Part shown: one piece after another, positions 1 through 8,333 of the stretch | Position numbering within the stretch: position 1 is the stretch's first letter | Layout: each line of letters opens with the position of its first letter | Source: Planktothrix rubescens CCAP 1459/22 | GTDB lineage: Bacteria > Cyanobacteriota > Cyanobacteriia > Cyanobacteriales > Microcoleaceae | NCBI GenBank assembly: GCA_904830895.1 | Contig: LR882958.1 | Coordinates: 682,001-746,000 of the forward strand | Length of the DNA: 64,000 bases | Reading direction: 5' to 3' | Translations under genes and position numbers: made by a program | Notes under the pieces: generated by a model | Told to the model about the DNA's origin: nothing | Databases searched by the model: none | The model's input: the letters and a program-made list of their open reading frames with translations, nothing else

Positions 1-2
1 TA

Positions 3-296
3 CTATTCTAACCTTTGAATAATTGTTTCGCTCCTTTCTTCCCCAAAGTGCGATCGCACATTTCTATCTTCCCCAAAATCTGGTAATGGTGCATCAAAAT
101 CATTACTTGTCCATATTTCTCCCTGGTGTAGTCCGGCTATTCGAGGTACATTTTGTTGAGCAATAGGAACTAGACGAGCTAACGGGTTATTACCATCTGT
201 CAGTAAAATCTCTATCCCTTCATCAACCAGGTGTAATAATTCTTGCACGCTCATTTGTGAACGACTAATATCTACTGTTTTTTGAACTGTGGTCAT
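3..296 (-). CDS. Phd/YefM-like type II antitoxin
   Basis: A complete 97-residue small protein. Its N-terminal half (VDISRSQMSVQELLHLVDEG, then ILLTD and PLARLVPI) resembles the prevent-host-death antitoxin fold, in which a short DNA-binding domain is followed by a flexible acidic toxin-binding tail. The tail here contains FDAPLPDFGED. On this strand the next gene would lie left of the window edge, where the cognate toxin, commonly a PIN-domain RNase, is expected but cannot be seen. It sits 6 bases beyond the stop of a PIN-toxin stump (303-410), so it may be the second module of an eroded tandem array. The family assignment comes from pattern only. Confidence 0.65.
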   Translation of the reverse strand: MTTVQKTVDISRSQMSVQELLHLVDEGIEILLTDGNNPLARLVPIAQQNVPRIAGLHQGEIWTSNDFDAPLPDFGEDRNVRSHFGEERSETIIQRLE

Positions 297-302
297 ATTA
301 AG

Positions 303-410
303 TCACCATATTGTTACTATTATAGCCCTTTCTAAATAGTTTGGATTTCGCTCCATAAAATAAATCAAAGGCGCGGTGTCTAATCCCACAACTTTTCCGG
401 TGTAACTGAG
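303..410 (-). pseudogene. truncated PIN-domain (VapC-like) toxin remnant
   Basis: Directly after the stop codon of the small gene at 411-626, the same reading frame continues as LSYTGKVVGLDTAPLIYF followed by MERNPNYLERA, then degenerates and stops at 303. The block GKVVGLDTAPLIYF matches the first beta strand and first catalytic Asp of PIN-domain toxins. Only about 30 codons remain of a usual 130 or so. The ATG that overlaps the upstream gene (MDSSVTPEKLWD, then a stop) is in a different frame, so the start has also been lost. I read this as the 5' stump of a vapC gene, deleted before the next antitoxin gene. Confidence 0.65.
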
Positions 411-626
411 CTATCCATTCCATGAATTTCGTTCGTGATTCACATATTCTTGAGCATCAATCCCATGCCAAATTTCCTCACCCAATCCTTCTAATTCTAA
501 AATACTACGCTTAGGTTTAGGCTGAAATTGGTGACGAACATATACTAATAATTCAGAGATGAGTCGCAGTTGCTCATCTGGTGTAAGTCTTAGAACCTGA
601 GTCAATACCGCGCTATAAGTAGACAT
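411..626 (-). CDS. small antitoxin-like protein, orphaned
   Basis: A 71-residue protein beginning MSTYSAVLTQVLRLTPDEQLRLISELLVYVR. The pattern 'LTPDEQLRLISEL' is shared by many small cyanobacterial antitoxins that are encoded immediately 5' of PIN-domain toxins. Here the toxin that should follow is only a stump (303-410), so the antitoxin appears orphaned. The exact antitoxin family cannot be named from sequence inspection. The start ATG follows a purine-rich stretch with no strong ribosome binding site. Confidence 0.6.
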   Translation of the reverse strand: MSTYSAVLTQVLRLTPDEQLRLISELLVYVRHQFQPKPKRSILELEGLGEEIWHGIDAQEYVNHERNSWNG

Positions 627-765
627 AGATTCTTGATTAAGATTTTTGGGTTGATTATTATTATAGCAATTTAGGATCGAGGGAAATGCGATCGCACTAA
701 TAACTAAGCAAAAGTATGTTAATATTTAGGGAGTATAAATCACAAGATTTAACTCCATTCAAACG

Positions 766-1409
766 TTAGGTAGTAATCAACCCAGAGGAAGGGTACGACA
801 TGTCATCTCCCAGCCTGCAGGCAAAACTTGATGCGATCTTCAGTGCCCATATGGACGCGGAACTGGTCGGCGACCTTGACCAGACGCTGGCTACGATGGC
901 GCCGAATCCGCATCTAGTGAACGTGCCAACCATGGTTGGCGGCCAAGGTTCGCGAGGCGTCAGGGCGTTCTACGCGAAACGCTTGATCGGCCAGTTCTTT
1001 CCGCCTGACGTCATGTTTGAAACGGTGTCGCGCACATACAGCGAGGAACGGCTGATCGATGAGATCATCATCTCGTTCACGCACACAAGCAAGATTGACT
1101 GGATGCTGCCAGGAGTCGAGCCCACAGGGAAACGGGTTGAAGCGGTGTTCGTGGTGATCGTCGGGATCGAAGGTGACAAGGTCTCCTACGAGCACATCGT
1201 GTGGGATCAGGCGAGTGTGCTCGTGCAACTGGGCCTGCTCGATCCGAAAGGTCTTCCAGTCGTTGGCGCGGGTGCCGCCGCCAAGTTGAGAAATCCGGCG
1301 TTGCCGGACCCGTTCTTCAATGAGGGCTAGCTGGGGCTTAATGCCAACCAATGCAGACCTAACAACAGCATACAGCGGACGGCGTTCGCGCCGCCGATGA
1401 TGCTGAGCG
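766..1409 (+). mobile_element. single integron-type gene cassette
   Basis: This 644-base block has all the parts of a mobile integron cassette. It begins within GTTAGGT (765-771), which fits the GTTRRRY core; the cut point lies between G and TT. It contains one gene with a good ribosome binding site (AGGAAG at about 787-792) and ends in an attC-like imperfect palindrome starting ACCTAAC (1357-1363). ACCTAAC is the exact reverse complement of GTTAGGT, as expected when the circular cassette rejoins. Two hand-counted 60-base lines inside it are 60% and 63% G+C, compared with 45% in a line of aspC. No integrase gene is visible. Removing the block would leave CAAACGTTATAGTG, a plausible secondary target. 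Confidence 0.82.
800..1330 (+). CDS. NTF2-like/SnoaL-like cassette protein
   Basis: A 176-residue protein, probably of the NTF2-like (SnoaL) alpha+beta cone fold. An N-terminal helix (LQAKLDAIFSAHMDAELVGD) is followed by a short region with MAPNPHLVNVPT, a helix with GVRAFYAKRLIGQFFP, and long beta strands (RLIDEIIISFTHT, KRVEAVFVVIVGIEGDKV). This layout is seen in ester-cyclase-like and uncharacterised NTF2 proteins. NTF2-like proteins are a recurring class among integron cassette products. Its G+C content and codon choice (many GCG, CTG and GGC codons) differ from neighbouring genes, supporting transfer. It has its own ribosome binding site and is the only gene in the cassette. The substrate and role cannot be inferred. 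Confidence 0.75.
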   Translation: MSSPSLQAKLDAIFSAHMDAELVGDLDQTLATMAPNPHLVNVPTMVGGQGSRGVRAFYAKRLIGQFFPPDVMFETVSRTYSEERLIDEIIISFTHTSKIDWMLPGVEPTGKRVEAVFVVIVGIEGDKVSYEHIVWDQASVLVQLGLLDPKGLPVVGAGAAAKLRNPALPDPFFNEG

Positions 1410-1415
1410 TTATAG
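1357..1415 (+). other. attC recombination site (59-base element)
   Basis: The segment spans exactly 59 bases between ACCTAAC (R'', fits RYYYAAC) and GTTATAG (R' position). Inside it, CAGCAT pairs with ATGCTG, and CGG-A-CGGCG pairs with CGCCGCCG, leaving an unpaired A, around the loop TTCG. Extrahelical bases and an asymmetric internal loop (ACAG versus ATG) are typical of folded attC bottom strands. The terminal heptamer is GTTATAG rather than GTTRRRY. This is expected, because bases after the G come from the flanking DNA once a cassette has inserted. The site lies 26 bases past the stop of the cassette gene, as in known cassettes. Confidence 0.82.
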
Positions 1416-1806
1416 TGTAAACCCTTCGTCCAAAATCATTGCCAATTGCTAATATATATGTTAGGACTCTAGCATTGCTTTTCTCTATCAACACTAACCA
1501 AAAGCGCGATCTGGTTATGCTATATTATTAAGTGCGTTTTGTATATACAATATCATGCAGTTTGAATGGGTTGACTGTTTCGTCGATAAAATAAATGCTT
1601 AACTTTATTAATAAAAATTGGTAAACGGTCTGAAAACTATTTAACCCTAAATAATTATCCATTAACCTCAATAGATTAAGATTTGTTGTAGAAAAACCGT
1701 AGCAATTCTAATATAATGTTATCATTCTATAACAAATGGGTTGCCACGATGCAATCCCCCTCCTAGAATCTAAAGATTGAAACAGAAAATTACAGATTTT
1801 TAAAGT
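1416..1806. other. AT-rich gap between cassette and aspC
   Basis: About 390 bases with no convincing gene. Composition returns to AT-rich host DNA immediately after the attC site. A GTTAGGA at about 1461 resembles a core site but fails the final pyrimidine. The aspC promoter must lie here; TATAATG at about 1712 is a reasonable -10 candidate, with no clear -35. Confidence 0.4.
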
Positions 1807-2979
1807 ATGAAGCTAGCAGCGCGAGTAGAAAAAGTTCCACCGTCTGTAACGCTGGCGATCTCAGCGAAGGCAAAAGCAATGAAAGCTGAGGGGATGGATG
1901 TCTTAAATTTTAGCGTAGGCGAACCGGACTTCGATACCCCTCCACATATTGTTGCTGCGGCTAAAAAAGCCTTGGATGAAGGCAAAACTCGCTATGGCCC
2001 AGCAGCAGGGGAACCCCTGTTACGATCATTAATTGCCCAAACCTTAAGTAAAGAAACAGGTTTAGACTATAAAAGTGACAATATTATTGTTACTAATGGG
2101 GGTAAACATTCCCTCTATAATTTGATGGTGGCGGTGATTGATCCAGGGGATGAAGTAATTATTCCGTCTCCCTATTGGTTGAGTTATCCTGAAATGGTAA
2201 AACTGGTGGAAGGGATTCCGGTTATTGTGCCAACGGGTGCAGAAACTGGTTATAAAATCACCCCGGATTTATTGCGCCAAACTATTACACCCAAGACTAA
2301 ACTTTTTGTTTTGAATTCTCCTTCTAATCCGACGGGAATGGTGTATACCCCAGAGGAAGTTCGCGCCTTAGCTGAGGTTGTTGTAGAAGCGGGTATTTTA
2401 GTGGTTTCGGATGAAATTTATTCTAAAATTATTTATGATGATGCTCAACATTTAAGTATTGCTGCTGCCCATCCTGAAAGCTATAAATCTACTTTAATTA
2501 GTAGTGGTTTTGCCAAATCCTTTGCCATGACGGGCTGGCGTCTGGGTTATTTAGCCGGAGATGTGGATATTATTAAAGCCACAACTCGTATACAAGGTCA
2601 TAGTACCTCTAATGTTTGTACTTTTGCTCAATATGGGGCGATCGCTGCTTTAGAAAACTCCCTCGATTGTGTGGAGGAAATGCGTCTAGCTTTTGCGAAA
2701 CGACGAGAAGTAATGTTCAATTTATTAAATGCAATTTCAGGAATTAGTTGTCTAAAACCTGATGGTGCATTTTATATGTACATTAATATTGAAAAAACAG
2801 GTTTAAATTCCGTTGAATTCTGTAATTCCTTACTAGAAGAAAAACATTTAGCCTCCGTACCAGGCCATGCTTTTGGAAATGATGACCATATTCGTTTATC
2901 TTACGCAACGGATTTAATCACGATTGAAAAAGGAATCAAGCGATTAGAGGAATTTGTTCATTCTAAGATTAAGGTATAA
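1807..2979 (+). CDS. aspC: aspartate aminotransferase (class I PLP)
   Basis: A 390-residue pyridoxal-phosphate enzyme that interconverts aspartate and 2-oxoglutarate with oxaloacetate and glutamate in the cytoplasm. Class I motifs are in order: [12 protein letters not shown] (34-45), RYGPAAGEP (62-70), SPSNPTG (171-177), SDEIYS (201-206) for the PLP pyridine and phenol contacts, [15 protein letters not shown] (234-248) with the Schiff-base Lys at about 237, and a C-terminal HIRLSYA with the substrate-carboxylate Arg. This is the subgroup I-gamma type common in cyanobacteria, where the same fold may also use prephenate. It is convergent with the ABC1 kinase gene, with a 4-base gap. Confidence 0.92.
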   Translation: MKLAARVEKVPPSVTLAISAKAKAMKAEGMDVLNFSVGEPDFDTPPHIVAAAKKALDEGKTRYGPAAGEPLLRSLIAQTLSKETGLDYKSDNIIVTNGGKHSLYNLMVAVIDPGDEVIIPSPYWLSYPEMVKLVEGIPVIVPTGAETGYKITPDLLRQTITPKTKLFVLNSPSNPTGMVYTPEEVRALAEVVVEAGILVVSDEIYSKIIYDDAQHLSIAAAHPESYKSTLISSGFAKSFAMTGWRLGYLAGDVDIIKATTRIQGHSTSNVCTFAQYGAIAALENSLDCVEEMRLAFAKRREVMFNLLNAISGISCLKPDGAFYMYINIEKTGLNSVEFCNSLLEEKHLASVPGHAFGNDDHIRLSYATDLITIEKGIKRLEEFVHSKIKV

Positions 2980-2983
2980 TCAA

Positions 2984-5038
2984 TTAACGACTGGGTGGTA
3001 GAGATAGGGGCTGTTTAGGCAAGGATTTTCCTTGACTAGAATCTCCGTTTTTTTCAACAGTAGATCCTAATTGATTATCCTCATAAATTAGAGGATCAGA
3101 AGATAGAAATAACTCCCGAATCAGTCTGGCGGCGGCTCGTTGAGCTAATTCCCCCGCCACTTTTTGGCTCAGGTTTTGTACTTCTGGTTTAACCATTAAA
3201 CCAGGAACTCGCTGGACTAATAGCATGGGATCAAAGCCTTTCGTATCTTGGAGAATACCCACAATTCTTTGAATTTGTTCTAAATTATTCTGATTGGGGG
3301 TGGTTTGAGGGGCTGTGGTGGGAGTTGGGGAGACTTTGACTCCCATCCATTCCGCTACTTTAGATTGGGCTGTGGTCAACGCATTACGAGAGGCTGTATC
3401 AATACCTTTAACCAACTCATTCCCTAACTGTTCTCGAATCAATTCTCCCCGCTCTGAAAATAAAAAGTCGAGGGTTTGATCCAGCATTTGGTTGATATCA
3501 TAATCCTCGCTATTTTGGGCATTTTTGAGTAAATTTTCCAAACGATTCCATCGAAATGATCCATCTTTAAACAATAAATCTTTTAAGGAGGTTCTTAACT
3601 CAACGGAAGGATCGGTTAAAAGTCTTTTTGCTACATAAGGATAGGCTTTACTTAACACTTTAAAATTGGGATCAACATTAATGGCAATCCCCTCTAAGGT
3701 GACTAAAGATCGAATAATTAAGGCATAATAAGCCGGAACTTGGAAAGGGTACTCATACATTAACTCAGAGAGTTGATCCGTAATACTCTTAAAATTTAGT
3801 TCGGCAACACTCGCCCCCAAAGCATTACTAAACACTTCTGCTAAAGCCGGAATAATTGGGGTTAAATCGGTTTCAGGCTTTAAAAATTCTAACTTCACAT
3901 AATCTTTCGCTAATCCTTCAAAATCCCGATTAACTAAATGCACAATAGCCTCTAATAACCCATATCTTTGATAGGGTTTGACCTCGCTCATCATGCCAAA
4001 ATCGAGATAGACTAATTTTCCTTCAGGACTGGCTAATAAATTACCTGGATGGGGATCGGCATGGAAAAACCCATGTTCCAATAATTGCCTTAAAGAACAT
4101 TGTACCCCCACTTCAATTAAGTAACGGGCATCAATTCCTCGGGCAGTAACTTCTTCTAAATTGGTTAATTTAGTTCCGTTAATCCACTCCATGGTTAAAA
4201 CCCGTCGCCCGGTATAACCCCAATAAATTCTAGGCACATAAATATCGGGAATATTACCGTAAAGTTGTTTAAATCGTTCGGCATTTCTGCCTTCGTGGTT
4301 GTAGTCCATTTCTTCATAAATTCTTTCCCCAAATTCATCCATGATGGCGACTAAATCACTGCGGATAAATTTGAATCTTTTCTTTGCAAACTGGGCTAGG
4401 GTTCGTAAAATATAAATATCCAGGGCAATACTTTCGGATAAACCTGGACGTTGAACTTTGACTGCAACGGTTTCTCCGGTTTTTAATTTGCCTTTATAAA
4501 CCTGTCCCAAGGAAGCCGCAGCTAGGGGATCGGCACTTAATTCTGCATAGATATTATCGGGGTGATCGCCTAATTCTTCTTCAATAAATTGATAGGCAAC
4601 TTCATTGGAGAACGGGGGAAGTTGATCTTGTAATTTGGTTAGTTCGTCTAAATATAAAGTAGGCATAACGTCGGGCCGGGTGGAGAGGGCCTGTCCAACT
4701 TTAATAAAGGCTGGGCCGAATTCGGTTAATATAGTTCGCAGTTGAATTGCCCGTTTTCTCTCGGTTTTAACTTTTTTTCCCCGTTTGCCATCAAACCATA
4801 ATCCTAGGGCGAAGGAACCGAATTTCCAAATAATTCTAAATAGGCGTCCCCAGACTTGGAACAATCGAGAACGGTAATAGTCGGCAATGGCAACGGGATC
4901 GTAGCGCAGAGTAGGTTGATCCGATTCCTTGTGGATGGTTCCCTCTGGCCGGGGATGATGTTCGTCCATGGACTTGGAGGAAACATCAATGGTGGCAGGG
5001 GAAAATGATCCGTTCGGTTCGAGTTGGGTAATAGTCAT
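2984..5038 (-). CDS. ABC1/AarF (UbiB-type) atypical kinase
   Basis: A 684-residue ABC1 family protein. The family signature KVGQALSTRPDVMP (113-126) is present, as are the Ala-rich nucleotide loop AAASLGQVYKG (173-183), the VAVKVQRP lysine (194), HADPHPGNLL (326-335) and DFGMM (346-350). These atypical kinases/ATPases act at membranes; plant and cyanobacterial members are linked to quinone and prenyl-lipid metabolism and to stress tolerance. About 40 polar residues precede the conserved core, and the C-terminal 150 residues are less conserved with a Pro/Thr/Gln-rich linker. Substrate is unknown. It appears to be a single gene. Confidence 0.9.
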   Translation of the reverse strand: MTITQLEPNGSFSPATIDVSSKSMDEHHPRPEGTIHKESDQPTLRYDPVAIADYYRSRLFQVWGRLFRIIWKFGSFALGLWFDGKRGKKVKTERKRAIQLRTILTEFGPAFIKVGQALSTRPDVMPTLYLDELTKLQDQLPPFSNEVAYQFIEEELGDHPDNIYAELSADPLAAASLGQVYKGKLKTGETVAVKVQRPGLSESIALDIYILRTLAQFAKKRFKFIRSDLVAIMDEFGERIYEEMDYNHEGRNAERFKQLYGNIPDIYVPRIYWGYTGRRVLTMEWINGTKLTNLEEVTARGIDARYLIEVGVQCSLRQLLEHGFFHADPHPGNLLASPEGKLVYLDFGMMSEVKPYQRYGLLEAIVHLVNRDFEGLAKDYVKLEFLKPETDLTPIIPALAEVFSNALGASVAELNFKSITDQLSELMYEYPFQVPAYYALIIRSLVTLEGIAINVDPNFKVLSKAYPYVAKRLLTDPSVELRTSLKDLLFKDGSFRWNRLENLLKNAQNSEDYDINQMLDQTLDFLFSERGELIREQLGNELVKGIDTASRNALTTAQSKVAEWMGVKVSPTPTTAPQTTPNQNNLEQIQRIVGILQDTKGFDPMLLVQRVPGLMVKPEVQNLSQKVAGELAQRAAARLIRELFLSSDPLIYEDNQLGSTVEKNGDSSQGKSLPKQPLSLPPSR

Positions 5039-5141
5039 GGGGTGAATTTAAGTCAAGCCGGGGCTGAGTTTTGAATTTATATGAACTATTGTAACAACAT
5101 TCCTATCAGTGTAGAGAGACGCGCCATGGCACGTCTCTACT

Positions 5142-5576
5142 TCAATCCAGATTTTCTGTTTCTCGGTTGGGTGCAAGTCGGTTGCACATATTCAATAAAT
5201 GGAGACGGGTACTCACGGGAAGACGGGGTAGGGGGACTTCCAGATTTGGCCAGGTGGGTAAATCAAAACAGGGACAACAATTGGGGGGCATTCCGGCAAC
5301 TTTCACTGGAACCAGGAGGGAACACCGCCCACAGGATTCGATTTCCCATTGGGAGGAAAGTAGGTTTTCAATGGTTTGCTCGGTTCCATCTAAATAGCAT
5401 TCTCCAGACTCGGGGGATAGAATTTCGTTCCAGCATTCCTCAAACTGTTGGCTATACCTTTCTCCTTGAACCACCGGTTGCGGTAGGCGGGAGTCTGCGC
5501 CGTTGCGAATGAATACTTTTTTGCCTAACTGCAACCAGTGGGCCAAATATTGTTTAACTTGATTTTGGGAAGCCAT
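5142..5576 (-). CDS. conserved cyanobacterial hypothetical protein
   Basis: A 144-residue protein when started at ATG 5576 (MASQNQVKQYLAHWLQLGKK). The frame stays open a further 22 codons upstream, but that stretch (MHGGFGGAVP) is only the translation of the GC-rich hairpin repeat at 5605-5665, so I reject it. The protein is soluble, with a Gln/Trp-rich N-terminal helix, the segment VVQGERYSQQFEECWNEIL and Cys-rich patches (SCGRC, NCCPCF) that may bind metal. The function is not recognised. An opposite-strand open frame across the same DNA lacks family features. Confidence 0.65.
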   Translation of the reverse strand: MASQNQVKQYLAHWLQLGKKVFIRNGADSRLPQPVVQGERYSQQFEECWNEILSPESGECYLDGTEQTIENLLSSQWEIESCGRCSLLVPVKVAGMPPNCCPCFDLPTWPNLEVPLPRLPVSTRLHLLNMCNRLAPNRETENLD

Positions 5577-5604
5577 GATTTTAATTTTTTGAGGTTTTAT
5601 AGCA

Positions 5605-5665
5605 GGGAACACCGGAACAGCCCCCCCAAACCCCCCGTGCACGGGGGGCTAGGGGGGAGGGAACA
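5605..5665. repeat. GTGCAC-centred GC-rich hairpin repeat
   Basis: An imperfect palindrome centred on CCCCCCGTGCACGGGGGG, flanked by AGCCCCCCCAAA on one side and CTAGGGGGGAGGGAAC on the other. It can form a very stable stem in otherwise AT-rich DNA. Related copies lie at 11233-11286, 11397-11450, 25003-25132 and 27035-27106. Here it abuts the start region of the gene at 5142-5576 and artificially extends its reading frame. Confidence 0.85.
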
Positions 5666-6281
5666 CCGGGGGAAAATACTTCACCGTCTGGGTTCTAAGA
5701 TCCGTTTCTGTCCTAATGTCCTAACTGCCTTGGCGGTTGCTATAACAGCTAAATTTAAAGATGATGGGGCAGAACTTTAACTTCAAATCAAAGGCAATTA
5801 ACTATTTTTATATTTTTTGAGTTAAATTATATCGGTTAAATTCACATTAGAACCAAAACTAAATCCATACTAATCCTATAATTTTATTGATAATAAAATC
5901 GATATATTACAATTTTTCTAGGAAGTTAGCCTCGATTGGAATTGATGAGATAGCTTTATTAAAAGCAGATGAACTTGTATTAACCAACCCCATTCTATCA
6001 TTTAATCATGAATATGGATAAAAATATTTATTAATCTTGGCAAAAATTAATAAATATATTTTTGTTTTTTAAATCTTCATTTATTTTAGCAATAATTATA
6101 TTAAATAATTATGTGTTTTTCTTTTAATAATCAATGATTAATTTTTAATTAAATTCCCTATAAATTTATTCTGTGCAGGGCTTCTGAAACCGAAATCTTA
6201 AAAGTTGTTAATAGATTGGATATTTAGCTCATTTCTCCGATAAACTCAATAAGCAGATCAGTCCAGAAGTCACAAACTATT
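5666..6281. other. AT-rich intergenic region
   Basis: About 615 bases without a supportable gene. At 5707-5745 a stretch (CTGTCCTAATGTCCTAACTG and on) is similar to the inner part of the inverted-repeat element at 30695-30845, so it may be a decayed copy. The rest is very AT-rich. It must contain the promoter of the downstream sulfide:quinone reductase gene, but no convincing -35/-10 pair or ArsR-type operator was picked out. Confidence 0.4.
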
Positions 6282-7559
6282 ATGTCTAGTACAACCTCGC
6301 AACCTTCAAATTCCGATCTAACAACTCCGATAACCCGCCATCAAATTGTCATTGTTGGGGGAGGAGCCGGAGGAATTACCGTCGCCGCCCAACTAATGCG
6401 GAAAAATTCCAGCCTTGATATTGCCATTATTGAACCCTCGGATAAACATTACTATCAACCCGCTTGGACGTTGGTGGGTGGGGGAGCCTATAATATTGAA
6501 GATACAATTAAGGATGAAAAAGACTGTATTCCGGCGGGTGTCAAGTGGATTAAAGCTTATGCGGATAAATTTGAACCTGAAAATAATTTAGTGATTACAA
6601 AAGATGGTCAACGAATTAATTATCAATACTTAGTAGTTTGTCCGGGGATTCAAATTGATTGGCATTTAGTTGAGGGATTAAAAGATGCTATTGGTAAAAA
6701 TGGAGTCACCAGTAATTATTCCCTAGAATATGCCCCCTATACTTGGGAATTGTTGAAGAATTTTAAAGGGGGAAATGCGATTTTTACCTTTCCATCCACA
6801 CCGATTAAATGTGGAGGAGCACCCCAAAAAATTATGTACTTAGCCGATGATACTTTCCGCAATAATGGGGTGCGGGAAAAAAGTCGGGTGATGTATTGTA
6901 CGGCGGTGGCTAAAATGTTCCCAATTCCGGGCTATTGTGAAGCCTTGGAAAAAGTGGTGGAACGTCGAAATATTGAGGTAAATTATAAACATAATCTCAA
7001 AGCAATTAAACCGGAAACAAAGGAAGCAATTTTTACGGTGACAACGGATAACGGTGTGGAAGAAGTCAGGATTAAGTATGATTTTATTCATGTCACACCG
7101 CCCATGAGTTCCCCTGATTTTATTAAGAATAGTCCCTTAGCGGTGCAACCGGGGGGATGGGTAGATGTGAATAAAAATACGTTACAACATAATGTTTATC
7201 CGAATGTTTTTGCATTAGGAGATGCGTCTTCTTTACCTATTTCTAAAACGGCGGCGGCTATTCGGAAACAAGCGCCTGCTTTAGTGGAAAATCTTTATGG
7301 GTTAATTCATGCTCAAAAACTAACGGGAAGTTATGATGGTTATACCTGTTGTCCGTTAATTACGGGTTACGGAAAAACGATTATGGCGGAGTTTACTTAT
7401 GAGAATAAACCCGACTCTAGTTTTCCTTTTGATCCTACCGAAGAACGTTATATTATGTGGTTAGCCAAGCTTTATGTTTTACCTTGGTTATATTGGAATC
7501 GGATGTTAAAAGGTGCGCCCTTTGAAGCGGAACGTTTGAAGAAGTTAACCGGAAAATAA
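6282..7559 (+). CDS. sqr: sulfide:quinone oxidoreductase, type II
   Basis: A 425-residue FAD flavoprotein predicted to oxidise sulfide and pass electrons to the membrane quinone pool. The Rossmann loop IVIVGGGAGG (22-31), ALGDASSLP (311-319) for the second FAD contact and a C-terminal aromatic/hydrophobic segment (WLAKLYVLPWLYW) for membrane association are visible. The two redox cysteines of the type II (mitochondrial-like) group are present: Cys177 in TPIKCGGAPQK, and Cys356/357 in YTCCPLITGYG. The third Cys used by type I enzymes is not seen in the usual place. In cyanobacteria such enzymes mainly detoxify sulfide. No ArsR regulator gene lies next to it. Confidence 0.85.
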   Translation: MSSTTSQPSNSDLTTPITRHQIVIVGGGAGGITVAAQLMRKNSSLDIAIIEPSDKHYYQPAWTLVGGGAYNIEDTIKDEKDCIPAGVKWIKAYADKFEPENNLVITKDGQRINYQYLVVCPGIQIDWHLVEGLKDAIGKNGVTSNYSLEYAPYTWELLKNFKGGNAIFTFPSTPIKCGGAPQKIMYLADDTFRNNGVREKSRVMYCTAVAKMFPIPGYCEALEKVVERRNIEVNYKHNLKAIKPETKEAIFTVTTDNGVEEVRIKYDFIHVTPPMSSPDFIKNSPLAVQPGGWVDVNKNTLQHNVYPNVFALGDASSLPISKTAAAIRKQAPALVENLYGLIHAQKLTGSYDGYTCCPLITGYGKTIMAEFTYENKPDSSFPFDPTEERYIMWLAKLYVLPWLYWNRMLKGAPFEAERLKKLTGK

Positions 7560-7645
7560 TTTAGAAACCGGGTTTTTTGCTATTGCAATTTTGTCTAACT
7601 TTTCCCACGCTATACTAATTTTGTTGGCGTGGGATTATTGTTTAA

Positions 7646-8326
7646 ATGGGACTTCAACTCAATAATGTGATTCCTTGGGGACGCAGTTTAAGCGAATATA
7701 TCAGGATGTTTGATTTAACACCCGATGATTTGCAACAATCAATTTTAGATTGTGCGGGAGGCCCTGCTAGTTTTAATATTGAAATGATACAACGGGGCTA
7801 TCAAATTATTTCCTGTGACCCGATTTATCAATTTTCGGCTGATGATATTTACCAACGGATTCAAAATACCTATACAACCGTTATTGATGGGGTAAAGGCC
7901 AGTTCTCAGGATTATGTTTGGGATAGTATTACCTCTCCTGAAACGTTGGGGGAAATGAGAATGGCGGCGATGGAACAATTTTTAGCAGATTTTACAATAG
8001 GAAAACAACAGGGACGTTATCTCACCGCAGAATTACCGCAACTTCCCTTTAAGTCGAGTCAATTTAATTTAGCATTATGTAGTCATTTTCTCTTTACTTA
8101 TTCCGACCATTTTTCAGAAGAATTTCACCTAGAAGCAATTTTAGATTTATATCGAATAGCTCAACAAGTTAGAATTTTTCCCCTATTAAAAGTATCAGGA
8201 GAAACCTCTCCCTTCCTACAACCAATTATTCAGGAATTAGAAACTAGAGGCTATATGACTATGATTAAAACCGTTAATTATGAATTTCAAAAAAACGGCA
8301 ATCAGATGTTACAAATTCAGAAATAA
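7646..8326 (+). CDS. class I SAM-dependent methyltransferase-like protein
   Basis: A 226-residue protein. SAM motif I appears as ILDCAGGPASFNIEM (33-47), the acidic end of strand 2 as IISCDPIY, and the motif IV region as PFKSSQFNLALCSHFLF. Two Trp-rich or charged helices lie between. The substrate cannot be inferred. The gene follows sqr on the same strand after 86 bases and could be co-transcribed. It converges with the acyltransferase-like gene, with a 7-base gap. Related proteins are widespread in cyanobacteria as uncharacterised methyltransferases. Confidence 0.7.
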   Translation: MGLQLNNVIPWGRSLSEYIRMFDLTPDDLQQSILDCAGGPASFNIEMIQRGYQIISCDPIYQFSADDIYQRIQNTYTTVIDGVKASSQDYVWDSITSPETLGEMRMAAMEQFLADFTIGKQQGRYLTAELPQLPFKSSQFNLALCSHFLFTYSDHFSEEFHLEAILDLYRIAQQVRIFPLLKVSGETSPFLQPIIQELETRGYMTMIKTVNYEFQKNGNQMLQIQK

Positions 8327-8333
8327 TCATAGA

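Noticed and set aside
914-1351. A 145-codon minus-strand open frame inside the cassette
   Set aside because: It is a by-product of the high G+C of the plus-strand gene. It has no ribosome binding site, runs antisense to the NTF2-like gene and opposes the cassette orientation.
1455-1475. A second attC or core site (GTTAGGA) after the cassette
   Set aside because: The last base is not a pyrimidine, no paired arm is present, and the composition is host-like.
5081-5512. A 143-codon plus-strand open frame near 5.1-5.5 kb
   Set aside because: It overlaps the minus-strand hypothetical gene that has a natural start. The predicted protein has no family features and the frame lacks a ribosome binding site.
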